64,000 nucleotides of DNA from contig JAVJOU010000029.1 in NCBI GenBank assembly GCA_040216635.1, positions 186,001 through 250,000 on the forward strand. Direction: 5' to 3'. This stretch comes from UBA1479 sp040216635 (GTDB lineage Bacteria > Pseudomonadota > Alphaproteobacteria > Rhodospirillales > Casp-alpha2). The position numbers were made by a program, and so were the translations under genes. The notes under the pieces are model-generated. The model was not told where the DNA came from and did not search any database. It was given only the letters and a program-made list of their open reading frames with translations. This document shows, piece by piece, positions 29,429 through 38,229 of the stretch (positions are counted from its first letter, which is position 1; each line of letters opens with the position of its first letter).

Positions 29429-29923
29429 TCATCTTTTGCCTTGGCGCCAATCCCAGGGTGCGGCGAACGATCCGGCCCATAGGCCCGCCCCTTCGGCGCG
29501 GGCCGCTTGTTCGGCCTGCAGATAGGCCGGGATATTTGCCTTCCGGTCGGCCAGAGCCCAGCCCTGGCGGATCAGGCGTTCACCCAGATCATAACGCCCG
29601 CCCAGCAAACAGGTCATAACCGTCTGCCGGTCCGGGTCGACACCCCGGTCGCGGCATTTGATCCATTGATAGGCGGTCATGTAGGCCAGCACGTTGGCGG
29701 CCTGAAACCCGCAGGGATAGGCCCCGCCTTGGTTTCGACAGGTCTGATCGCTTTCCGGTGCGTCGATACCGTAAAGATTGAACACCACCCCCGCGATGGA
29801 CAAGGTATCGCCGTCGATGATCTCGGGCTGGCCCTCGATCTCCGCCCGGGCCGATTGGGGGGCGAGCAAAAGGAACAGCGCGAAAAGTGCCGGCACGAAA
29901 AATTGAAGCGGTGCGTTTTTCAT
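29429..29923 (-). CDS. staphylococcal-nuclease-like (thermonuclease) protein, exported
   Basis: 164 residues with a signal peptide (FFVPALFALFLLLAPQSARA). The SNase core is recognisable: IIDGDTLSI, VFNLYGIDAPES, QAANVLAYMTA, DRQTVMTCLLGGRYDLGERLIRQGWA. The Asp of DGD and the DAPE motif are present, but the Arg that normally sits five residues before that Asp (Arg35 of the S. aureus enzyme) is Asn here, so nuclease activity is uncertain. Four cysteines could form disulfides. It stands alone. Confidence 0.82.
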   Translation of the reverse strand: MKNAPLQFFVPALFALFLLLAPQSARAEIEGQPEIIDGDTLSIAGVVFNLYGIDAPESDQTCRNQGGAYPCGFQAANVLAYMTAYQWIKCRDRGVDPDRQTVMTCLLGGRYDLGERLIRQGWALADRKANIPAYLQAEQAARAEGAGLWAGSFAAPWDWRQGKR

Positions 29924-30026
29924 GGCGGCCGAGACTGCCCGGAAACTGTGGCGGGCGAAAGGCGTTTCATCACACCCTCAAACATGCCGTCCGCATTCCC
30001 GGTGCGCGCTTCCCCCGTGACAAGAC

Positions 30027-30042
30027 CTATATAGCTATATAG
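30027..30042. promoter_or_regulatory. 16-bp perfect palindrome CTATATAGCTATATAG
   Basis: Located 48 bases before the TPP-enzyme start in an otherwise GC-rich region. Probably an operator, or an operator overlapping a -10 element, for the TPP enzyme and possibly the downstream BKACE gene. Confidence 0.5.
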
Positions 30043-30089
30043 TGTTTACCCGAACCCATTCTCAAAAAAAGCCAAGGGACATCCAGGAT

Positions 30090-31700
30090 ATGAGAGGCGC
30101 CGATCTCCTCGTCAAAACGCTTTCCAATGCCGGGGTGGAGGTCATCTTCACCCTGTCGGGCAATCAGATCATGCCGGTGTTCGACGCCTGCCTGGACGCG
30201 GGAATCCGTCTGATCCACACCCGCCACGAAGGCGCCGCCGTCTATATGGCCGAAGCCTATGCGCAACTGACGGGCAAGCTGGGCGTGGCCCTGATCACCG
30301 CCGCCCCCGGCTTCGCCAGCGGCCTGGGCCCGCTTTACATGGCGCGCAAATCCGAAACCCCGGTGCTGCTGTTAAGCGGCGATTCCCCGGTCGCCCAGGA
30401 CGGCATGGGCGCCTTTCAGGAACTGGATCAGGTCGCGATCACCCGCCCCCTGACCAAGTTTTCCGACCGCCCCAAACAGGCCGCCGATTTGGGTGCCGCC
30501 GCCGCCAAGGCGGTCCGCATTGCGACCTCGGGCCGGCCGGGTCCGGTGCAGTTGGCGCTTGCCTTCGATGTACTGAATGCCGATCCGGGCAATACCCCCG
30601 TGCCGACGGCAGCGGACTGCGCTGCCGCATCCAGCCCCCCCGATGACGCCGCCGTCACGGCCCTTCTCGATGCCCTTGCCACGGCCCAGCGGCCCGTCAT
30701 CCTGACCGGCCCGCTGCAGAACCGGACCCGCGCCGGCGGCCGGTTGGAAAAACTGGCCGATGCCGTCGATGCCCCGGTCATATGCATGGAAAGCCCGCGC
30801 GGTCTGAACGATCCCAGCCTGGGCGACATCAAAACCGCCCTGGCGCGGGCCGACGTGATCGTCAGCCTGGGCAAGGACATGGATTTCACCACCGGCTTCG
30901 CCAAATCCCCGGCCGTTGCCGAGAACGTGAAATTCCTGATGGTCGACCCCGATGCGGACCTTTTGGCCCGCGCCAAGCGCGCCCTGGGCGACCGCACGGT
31001 GCTGGAACACCAAGCCGATGCCCCTGCCGCCGCCGAGGCCCTGATCGCGGCGGGCCGTGGCGATAATTCCCGCACCGCCTGGCGGGACGAGGTCACTGCC
31101 GCCATCGCGGCACGGCAAAACGCCCCCGCCCCCACGCCGGGCGCTGCCATGCATCCGGCCCAACTGTTCCGGGCCGTACAGAAGGTGCTGGACGCCGCCG
31201 ATGATCCCATTTTGATCATGGACGGGGGCGAAGCCGGGCAATGGGCGCAAGCCTGCCTTTCCGCTCCAACCCGCATGATCAACGGGCCGTCCGGCGCGAT
31301 CGGCGGATGCCTGTGCTATGCCGTCGCGGCCAAAGTCGCCCGGCCCGACGCCACGGTCGTCGTGGTCATGGGGGACGGCACCGCCGGGTTCCACTTCGCC
31401 GAATTCGAAACCGCCCATCGATACGGTGCCGACTTCGTCGCCGTGATCGCCAACGACGCCCGCTGGAACGCGGAATATCAGATTCAGCTGCGCGACTATG
31501 GCCCGGACCGGCTGTATGAATGCGAGTTGGACAACACCCGTTACGACCTCGCCGCCGCCGGGTTCGGCTGCCACGGGGAACATGCCGCCGACCCGGGCGA
31601 TCTGGACGCGGCCCTGGGCCGCGCGCTCAACAGCGGCAAACCCACCTGCCTGGTCGCCGAGATCGAGGGCGTGCCCGCCCCGGCCGGTGCGGGGCACTGA
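30090..31700 (+). CDS. thiamine-diphosphate enzyme, acetolactate-synthase-like
   Basis: About 536 residues from the ATG at 30090; an in-frame GTG at 30042 falls within the palindrome and is less likely. N-terminal PYR domain with the proton-relay Glu near 47 (HEGAAVYMAEAYAQ), central Rossmann domain (RPVILTGPL...), and C-terminal PP domain with GDGTAGFHFAEFETA near 428 ending IANDARWN. Family members decarboxylate or ligate 2-oxo acids (acetolactate synthase, benzoylformate decarboxylase, sulfoacetaldehyde acetyltransferase, oxalyl-CoA decarboxylase); the exact reaction is unclear. It is a single large subunit without an adjacent ilvH-type partner, which argues against branched-chain synthesis. 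A BKACE gene follows. Confidence 0.88.
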   Translation: MRGADLLVKTLSNAGVEVIFTLSGNQIMPVFDACLDAGIRLIHTRHEGAAVYMAEAYAQLTGKLGVALITAAPGFASGLGPLYMARKSETPVLLLSGDSPVAQDGMGAFQELDQVAITRPLTKFSDRPKQAADLGAAAAKAVRIATSGRPGPVQLALAFDVLNADPGNTPVPTAADCAAASSPPDDAAVTALLDALATAQRPVILTGPLQNRTRAGGRLEKLADAVDAPVICMESPRGLNDPSLGDIKTALARADVIVSLGKDMDFTTGFAKSPAVAENVKFLMVDPDADLLARAKRALGDRTVLEHQADAPAAAEALIAAGRGDNSRTAWRDEVTAAIAARQNAPAPTPGAAMHPAQLFRAVQKVLDAADDPILIMDGGEAGQWAQACLSAPTRMINGPSGAIGGCLCYAVAAKVARPDATVVVVMGDGTAGFHFAEFETAHRYGADFVAVIANDARWNAEYQIQLRDYGPDRLYECELDNTRYDLAAAGFGCHGEHAADPGDLDAALGRALNSGKPTCLVAEIEGVPAPAGAGH

Positions 31701-31864
31701 TCCCGCCGGGCATTAACCCCGGGCGTTTCCGGGGGGCATGGCTGCCGAACAGCCGCCTTCCGCAAAATCCATGGTTTGCAAACGCCTGGGACTCGGTTAA
31801 CTAACGGCAAGGGGGGTGATCGGTCGATAGTACGTAGATCGACAGAATGGGAGGAAACCCGCAT

Positions 31865-32773
31865 ATGCCTTTTAAATCGACCGTCCCCGGTTTCGGCAAA
31901 AAAGTGATCATTGAAGTCCGCGTCAACGAATACATGGCGCGCGATGTCAATTCGAACGTTCCCTTCACCCCAGACGAGATCGCCGAGGCCGCGGCCGCCT
32001 GCCGCGAGGCCGGGGCTTCGATCTGCCATTATCATGCGCGCAACGCCGACGGGTCGCCCAACCACGATCCCGACACCTATTTCGAGACGATTCGCAAGAT
32101 CCGCGCCGCCAGCGACATCATGATCCACCCGACCCTGGGTCAGGTGACCTTGAAATCGTCGGACGAAGCGCGCCTGCAGCACATCGTCAAGGCATCCGAG
32201 GATCCGGCCCTGAAACCGGATTTCGCGCCGATCGACATCGGCTCGACCAACGTGGACGTCTACGACATCGCCGCGAAAGCGATGAAGACGGACGAACTGG
32301 CCTATGTGAACACACCCAAGACCTGCGCCTATTTCGCCCGGCGCATGCGCGAGATCGGCGTCAAACCGGTGGTCGTTTCCTGGACCGTACCGTTCACCCG
32401 CATGTTCGAGGCCTTCCTGGAAATGGAACTGATCGACCAGCCCGCCTATCTGCTGTTCGCGTTATCGGATTCCGGCTACCTGGGCGGCCATCCGGGCACC
32501 ATCAAGGGCCTGATGGCGCATCTGGAATTCCTGCCCGAAGGGTTCCGCTATGAATGGTCCGTGAACAATAAGGTCGGCAATCTGTACGGCCCGGCGGCGC
32601 TGGCCCTGGAAATGGGCGGCCATGTGGCCATCGGCCTGGGCGATTATCCCTATCCGGAATTGGGCACGCCCAGCAATGCGGATTTGGTCAAGCGCGTGGC
32701 CGACATGGCCGAAAGCTTCGGGCGCGCGCCCGCCAGCCCGGCCGAAGCCCGAGAAATGCTGGGAATGAGCTGA
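31865..32773 (+). CDS. beta-keto acid cleavage enzyme (BKACE, DUF849)
   Basis: About 302 residues from the ATG at 31865 with GGGAGGAAA upstream. TIM-barrel zinc enzyme: the metal pair His55 and His57 in CHYHARN, followed by DGSPNHDPDTYFETI, and the late GGHVAIGLGDYPYPE strand with the catalytic Glu region. BKACE enzymes condense a beta-keto acid with acetyl-CoA to give acetoacetate plus a CoA ester. The carnitine- and lysine-pathway members are best known; this substrate is unknown. Confidence 0.9.
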   Translation: MPFKSTVPGFGKKVIIEVRVNEYMARDVNSNVPFTPDEIAEAAAACREAGASICHYHARNADGSPNHDPDTYFETIRKIRAASDIMIHPTLGQVTLKSSDEARLQHIVKASEDPALKPDFAPIDIGSTNVDVYDIAAKAMKTDELAYVNTPKTCAYFARRMREIGVKPVVVSWTVPFTRMFEAFLEMELIDQPAYLLFALSDSGYLGGHPGTIKGLMAHLEFLPEGFRYEWSVNNKVGNLYGPAALALEMGGHVAIGLGDYPYPELGTPSNADLVKRVADMAESFGRAPASPAEAREMLGMS

Positions 32774-32795
32774 ACCGCCGCAACGATGACATACA

Positions 32796-32826
32796 AAAAG
32801 GGCCCTCCTTTAAAGAGGGCCCTTTT
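32796..32826. terminator. strong bidirectional terminator
   Basis: 12-bp perfect stem (32796-32807 with 32815-32826, loop 7) with A-run before and T-run after. It ends the BKACE transcript and insulates it from the accessory region that begins immediately after. Confidence 0.88.
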
Positions 32827-32830
32827 GATA

Positions 32831-32848
32831 TGGCGGAGGGAGAGGGAC
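32831..32848 (-). repeat. possible degenerate att site of an older island
   Basis: Matches the 18-bp tRNA-Ser-derived att core (44007-44024 and 53123-53140) at 14 of 18 positions, with TGGCGGA identical. It lies exactly where backbone ends, five bases past the terminator. Could mark the far end of an older element (32831-44006) at the same tRNA. Suggestive only. Confidence 0.4.
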
Positions 32849-32892
32849 CGGCATCCAACGTTCTCTGGGTCCGCTCGCTCGTCCCTATATCG

Positions 32893-35800
32893 TTACTTGA
32901 TGTCAAACCCATAACGCACTGAACCGGTCCTGATCACCTTAAACCTGTTCCGTGTCGTTTCGCCGACAGGGTTCTGCAACATGAGGACCCGCCACCGGGC
33001 CGGATCGAAAACAAACGGGACATACAAGATGCGATACCGCCTTTTGCGGTCCCTTGCCGCACTACCTGCTATTTCTAATTCTCTCGCTGTAAGCTCAAAC
33101 TCACCGCCCTCATCGAGCGCAGACTTCACCTCGTAGAGCCACTCGTTCCGCGCTGTCACTACACGAAAATCATAGCCAAGGCTGTCGTCGCCCGTTTGCC
33201 CATCCGAACAGAAAAAGCTCCGATTTTCAGAAACCCAGCATCGATCTGTCATCTCGCGAGGGTGCCGCTGCAACAGGTACTCGCGAGCAAGATACTCACT
33301 CGCGATACCCATGGCCCGCCTAATTGGCTCAGGTGGCTGATCGCCTCTTCTGCGGCTCTTTACGGAACCGCCCCCGCCCTTCCGGCCGCCATGAGCTCCC
33401 TCAGGTTGTTCTTGGATCTCGAGGCGCGGCGGTCGACTTCTGGTCAGCCATTCTGTTCCAGAAGAGAGAGCTCTATCCGCCAGGTTCGCAAACTCCTGCG
33501 CAAAGCTAGGCGCACCAGTATCAAGAGAGGTGCCACCAAACATGACAGAGCGTCGATCGATCTCGGCGCGGCGACGCGCTTCGCGTGCCTCACGCTCCTC
33601 GAAATCCAGATCCTCCTCCGTGAGCGACAACTCCGTCAATTCGAGGGTCTCAGCCATCCCTCTTGGCCAAGCTCTGATCCTATTGCATAGAGCGGGCAGT
33701 TGCTCTGGAAGCAACCGCTCGAAGTCGAACAGACCTGCCTGCTCAAGTGCTTTTACCAGAGGCTGCGCATCTGCCGGGTCCATCAGAGGAGGCCGTTCCT
33801 GAGAATTCTTCCGGCACCACGCCCGCACTAGATTTGCCATTCGCGGCTGAGTTGCTAATGCCAGCCTTTGGTTGGCAGCGCTCAGACGTCTAAGGTCGGG
33901 AAGTTCAATCGTATAATCGTCCCGCCCCAACACCGACTCGGCCATTTCGGATGCGTAACGCTCTATGAAGCTCCGATCGAGTTCCTCGATCGTGAGAGGC
34001 CACGCGGGATCAAAGAGAACAAAATCTAACTTTCTATGTTCTACGTAACCATCAAGGCTTTCACCTTTCCGGAAAGTTTCAAAGTAGCGACGCCTAACTC
34101 TGTCGACGAGATGCGGCCGCAGCTCATTCAGGTACACTTCGAATAATCGCCTGAAATCTTCTTCATCATTTAGAACCGGGTAGCCCAGATCAGCGAGAAT
34201 TGCATTGTATTTAGAGAAATCGAAGCCAAGTCGACGCCTCAACGATGCTTGATCATCTGTCTCATCAACCGCCGTCCAGACAGCTTCGGCAGAACTTTCC
34301 CCTAAATTCTCATCGAGCCACTTCCTCAGATGGAGCAACGGCCCGAGTTTTGAGTAAGCCTCTGATAGCTGACGTGCAACATCGTCGCCTGCGATGTAGT
34401 ACACGATCGGCAATAGCGTTCTAACGCGGCGATCCAGCCCACCCTGAGTTGCTGCGAAGTGATCGCGCACTATCGCCACTTCGCGTTGAATTGCGCGACC
34501 GTATTGCTCATTGGTCGGACCCGCTTCACTGCCGCGGAAACCATACCGAATGAGGCGCGTCAACATCGTTTCCAATGTATTCCGTCGTGCACCGACCAGC
34601 TTAGTTATTGCCGGAGCGGCCTCAACGAGGAAATCAACGTCGATCTCGTCGGTACGCGCGACGACAAGTGTAGGCATGCGGGAATGAGGAAATGGCTGAA
34701 CGCGCTCCTGGCCAGGTGCAGAGACCTGATGGTCACCTATTATCAAGGCGAAGCTGCGGCAGAATTTCACACGGATCAGGCGGATCCTCTGCTCCAAAGT
34801 TTCAGGCGGCAATGTCCGTAGCTCAAGTGGGTCGCCAAGGAACTCATGGGCAAGCACCGCGGCATCTGAAAGCCAATTCATCTCACCGGACACGAGGAAC
34901 GGGTCAGACCTTTCTGGCTGGAAGTCGACGCCATCGACCACCAAGCGGACGTCCCCCGGGTCGACAGGCCGAGGAATGAAACCTCCAGTGCGTTCCAACA
35001 GATTGCAGATCGTCGCTGTATCCGCCACGCCAAGGTCGAGTACTGCCGCTCCTTCATCGCTTAGCGCTCTCGCCGCAAACCCCTGCCGTTCACTCGTCAA
35101 GTGAACTACGGGTGGCGCTTCCGGATCTGATTTGACCACTTCGAGGCTGCCCGACCTCTCCACAACCAGCTCTACGTCATTTGGCAATGCGCAATCGCCG
35201 TCAGCGATATCGGCCCATGCTCGACGAAGTTGATCGCGCAGATCTCGACGTTCTGCAGCAGACAGGTCAATGAGTGCACCTGCGAGAGCTCGGAGGCGTT
35301 CAGGAGCTGTCTGCGGCGCAGTCCAATCCCTTAGTCCAACTCGAGCATCAAAAAGAAGGGGTGGAGCAGAACCGCGATGACCTGGCTCAGCCGCAAATCG
35401 CTCGACAAAGCGCGGAGGCACCTGCCTCGCTACCTGAGTCGCCCATGTCTCGCGGGGCCGCCGGAAAAGTGGTTCGTCACGCCGATAGCTCAGCATCCAC
35501 TCCCCCTCGCGTAAAAATATCTGCAGCGGAGTGGGCAGATTGGCGCTTTCATACCCACGCCAATGACGCACAACGAACCCAAAGTGATCGTCGCCCCATT
35601 CTTTTAGGAACGCGATAATAAGGTCGGAAAAAATCTCCTTCGCGGCCTCTGGCAGCAACTCGTGCTCTAGTTGACCGGGAAGCCGCCAACATTCACCCTC
35701 CAAAAGGTACTCCGTTTGCGGATAGGAGAGGTGATTGGCCTGCGCCAGCGCGACCCAAGCATTGTCTAGGCCCAATTTGGCATTACCCGTCCTAAACAAG

Positions 35801-38229
35801 TTGTGCCAGTAGCTCGTAGGTGTTCCTCTACGGCCAATTTTACCAGCGATTGGATGTAAGCCGTCCCGTACTGAAAGTATGCCCAAGAAGCGTAGCCAGT
35901 CAGATTTTTTGTCCTGCGATGATGCCAAGGGCCATTTTGAGTAGTCGGCAAGCATGCGATCACGCTGATGCGCACAGTCTTCCGAGTACTCCGCTGCCTC
36001 GGCCAAGTAGGGCTCGAGCCACTTTCCAATATTGGTCCAGGAGGACGAAAAAAATGCATCGGTCGCCGGCGACCATCCGGAAACCGTTGGCACGAACAAA
36101 TGCGCCTTCCTGAGTGCCACTTCAACTGCTTGGCCGCCCGTGGCCAGCCACACCCTAAAAGCCCAGGTAAGCGCTTCGCGCCGCTGGTTAGCCGTGGACC
36201 TTTTCCCAATAACTGCAGCAAGATCGCTCAACACCTCGACGGCGTCATATCTGCGAACTAAGCTGGCCTTCTCGAAGCTTCGGAGTGTCTCTTCCGAAAG
36301 ATGGATTTGGTCGTCGAAAAATTTGAACCGTCGGGACAAAGCACTTGGAGGCATAGGAGCACCGGCCCTCCTTCGTCCTTTGGACCCTAAAGGACGCACG
36401 AAGACTGGAGCTGCACCCGCCGCGCCCGGATTTGAAGCCTCTATAAGTTGCCCTTCGTTACTCTTTAGGAACTGCTTTCCTTGTAGTTCCGTCAGATCGA
36501 TTGAGCTTTCTTCAAAAACCGCTACAACATCATCGTAGAAATCGCGCCACTGCCGAACGCGGGATCGCTTGGATTCCATGAGTGCATCGGCCGCGGTGAC
36601 CACCCAGTCGCAGAGTACTGAAGCATTCAACTCGACCGGTTTAGACACCTCCGCAGCTATACGTCGGACCCTGGATAAGCGATCAGGTCCAAGTTGGTCG
36701 GAAAGAATCGCTGCTCCTGCAATTTTGGCGAGATACCGTGGCTTCAGGATTTTTGTGACGACGTCTGGCCAAGCGTAGAGGTAGTCCAGGCTAGCCCAAT
36801 CAGATTCCCCGTCAGCGACAACTGGCCAGATTGCCGCAGACGTAAACTCCTCGCCCAATCCAGAGAATGCCTTGGTTATCTTGTCGACGTGAGGCCGCCC
36901 CCAAGTAACTAAATCGATTATACTTGTTTCCGGGACTGGCAGGTTGTGACGCACACTCGTCAGTGCAGCAGTGGCACAGGCTTCCGCCGCAGCCTCCAAG
37001 AGATAGCGGTTAAGTGGAAGTTCGACCTTCATTGAACGGCGGTCGATGTCCGCAAAAAAGGGCGCATCCAAATAGCCGTGCAAAGGAGCGACGGCCGTCT
37101 CATCCATCGGCAAAAAGTTAAAGAAACGGGCGGATGTCACACCATCGTCCCTGAGCCCTACCGCAATAGACACAACAGCGTCACCCTTCCACTCCAGCCA
37201 TCTGTTCAGTGCCGGAGCGGCAGAGATACTTTCTCTCACCGCATCGATGACTTCTTCCTTTGGTAACACTCTACGTACAACCAAGAACGGGTCGCCTTGG
37301 TCGAGTTCAACCCTATGCAGGGTGACTGTTGTGGGCTCTGCCGGCGTATCAATCTCTGATGTATGCCGTGTCAACCGCCTGTTAATCGGGGTTTCCGAAC
37401 CTACGTGCGCTTGAATGTCCAACACACTCAGTCGCTCTAGGAAGAGAAGGATGGGGGCGTTCGGACTCGCAAGAGTGGCCACTTGGTTGTAGGCGAGCTT
37501 AACGGCCTCAGCGGAACGCAAAGGGATCTCGACCAACGTTGCGAAACCGGCCTCTGCGAATTTGAGAACTTCGTTAGACTGGTTGTCCAAGGGAAGAGGC
37601 ACGAGATAGCGGGAGATGTTGGTGGCCACTTGACGTCGGATGTGCGCCGGTGCGCCAAACCGTCCGAGACGTTCTTCGATTTCGGTCTCAGTTGCAAAAC
37701 GGAAGCAATATCCGGAAAAGCGATTCCCAACGTTGGCCGCATCTTGCGAATAGATTCGTGGGTCATCCGTCAAAGCCTCAACACTTCTGAATCCCAAACC
37801 TTTGTTCCCAATCCCTTCACCAACTTCCTTGTCGCTTGTGCCGATGTTACGGATCGAGTCGAGATTTGAGAACGTGAAACTGCGGCCTCGATTAGCCACG
37901 AAGAGTGTTCCTTGGCTCCCGTCACCTACCAACTTGATCGCAATCTCACCTTTTTCATTTGGACGATGCGCGTCATGGGCGTTCTGTACAAGCTCAAATA
38001 GAACCCGATCGCCGTACTGTGTTCCAACAATCTCGTTGAGAGTTTTTACACTCTCATAAATCTTTAGACCGCGTCGGCGGGCGTCTAGCGCATGCTCTAG
38101 TTGTGAGGTAGCAAGCTCTTCGAGCTCATTTGGCGCGAATTTGCGCGGCTTGAAGGTTTGATCCTGCAAGCTGTCGGCGTCAGGCTCGGTGTTATCTGTC
38201 AGTCGCACCGTTTCGCTCGATGGATTCAT
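32893..38229 (-). CDS. giant GHKL ATPase / DUF3883 protein
   Basis: 1778 residues. N-terminal sacsin-like GHKL ATPase: N-box ELVQNAHDA at 79-87 (Asn82 and Asp86 region), G1 motif FVANRGRSFTFSNLDSI near 110, and G2 GIGNKGLGF at 139-147. The middle thousand residues have no recognised domain. The C-terminal 130 residues are DUF3883, a restriction-endonuclease-like fold: GYDFRV Asp near 1687 and ExK at 1700-1702 (YEVKSA). This arrangement is seen in stand-alone defence-associated proteins. It overlaps the upstream helicase stop by ATGA, so both are made from one message. A KKGGGG-like Gly-Gly-Gly linker (HGGRKGGGGSVKS) joins the C-terminal domain. Confidence 0.82.
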   Translation of the reverse strand: MNPSSETVRLTDNTEPDADSLQDQTFKPRKFAPNELEELATSQLEHALDARRRGLKIYESVKTLNEIVGTQYGDRVLFELVQNAHDAHRPNEKGEIAIKLVGDGSQGTLFVANRGRSFTFSNLDSIRNIGTSDKEVGEGIGNKGLGFRSVEALTDDPRIYSQDAANVGNRFSGYCFRFATETEIEERLGRFGAPAHIRRQVATNISRYLVPLPLDNQSNEVLKFAEAGFATLVEIPLRSAEAVKLAYNQVATLASPNAPILLFLERLSVLDIQAHVGSETPINRRLTRHTSEIDTPAEPTTVTLHRVELDQGDPFLVVRRVLPKEEVIDAVRESISAAPALNRWLEWKGDAVVSIAVGLRDDGVTSARFFNFLPMDETAVAPLHGYLDAPFFADIDRRSMKVELPLNRYLLEAAAEACATAALTSVRHNLPVPETSIIDLVTWGRPHVDKITKAFSGLGEEFTSAAIWPVVADGESDWASLDYLYAWPDVVTKILKPRYLAKIAGAAILSDQLGPDRLSRVRRIAAEVSKPVELNASVLCDWVVTAADALMESKRSRVRQWRDFYDDVVAVFEESSIDLTELQGKQFLKSNEGQLIEASNPGAAGAAPVFVRPLGSKGRRRAGAPMPPSALSRRFKFFDDQIHLSEETLRSFEKASLVRRYDAVEVLSDLAAVIGKRSTANQRREALTWAFRVWLATGGQAVEVALRKAHLFVPTVSGWSPATDAFFSSSWTNIGKWLEPYLAEAAEYSEDCAHQRDRMLADYSKWPLASSQDKKSDWLRFLGILSVRDGLHPIAGKIGRRGTPTSYWHNLFRTGNAKLGLDNAWVALAQANHLSYPQTEYLLEGECWRLPGQLEHELLPEAAKEIFSDLIIAFLKEWGDDHFGFVVRHWRGYESANLPTPLQIFLREGEWMLSYRRDEPLFRRPRETWATQVARQVPPRFVERFAAEPGHRGSAPPLLFDARVGLRDWTAPQTAPERLRALAGALIDLSAAERRDLRDQLRRAWADIADGDCALPNDVELVVERSGSLEVVKSDPEAPPVVHLTSERQGFAARALSDEGAAVLDLGVADTATICNLLERTGGFIPRPVDPGDVRLVVDGVDFQPERSDPFLVSGEMNWLSDAAVLAHEFLGDPLELRTLPPETLEQRIRLIRVKFCRSFALIIGDHQVSAPGQERVQPFPHSRMPTLVVARTDEIDVDFLVEAAPAITKLVGARRNTLETMLTRLIRYGFRGSEAGPTNEQYGRAIQREVAIVRDHFAATQGGLDRRVRTLLPIVYYIAGDDVARQLSEAYSKLGPLLHLRKWLDENLGESSAEAVWTAVDETDDQASLRRRLGFDFSKYNAILADLGYPVLNDEEDFRRLFEVYLNELRPHLVDRVRRRYFETFRKGESLDGYVEHRKLDFVLFDPAWPLTIEELDRSFIERYASEMAESVLGRDDYTIELPDLRRLSAANQRLALATQPRMANLVRAWCRKNSQERPPLMDPADAQPLVKALEQAGLFDFERLLPEQLPALCNRIRAWPRGMAETLELTELSLTEEDLDFEEREAREARRRAEIDRRSVMFGGTSLDTGAPSFAQEFANLADRALSSGTEWLTRSRPPRLEIQEQPEGAHGGRKGGGGSVKSRRRGDQPPEPIRRAMGIASEYLAREYLLQRHPREMTDRCWVSENRSFFCSDGQTGDDSLGYDFRVVTARNEWLYEVKSALDEGGEFELTARELEIAGSAARDRKRRYRILYVPFVFDPARWRVLMLQNPVGETTRNRFKVIRTGSVRYGFDIK

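Noticed and set aside
30372..31697. 441-codon open frame antisense to the TPP enzyme
   Set aside because: Gly/Arg-rich, no domain, no ribosome site; shadow of the real gene.
32831..32895. tRNA-like 3' end
   Set aside because: Only the terminal bases resemble tRNA-Ser; no cloverleaf, so it is listed as a possible att remnant instead.
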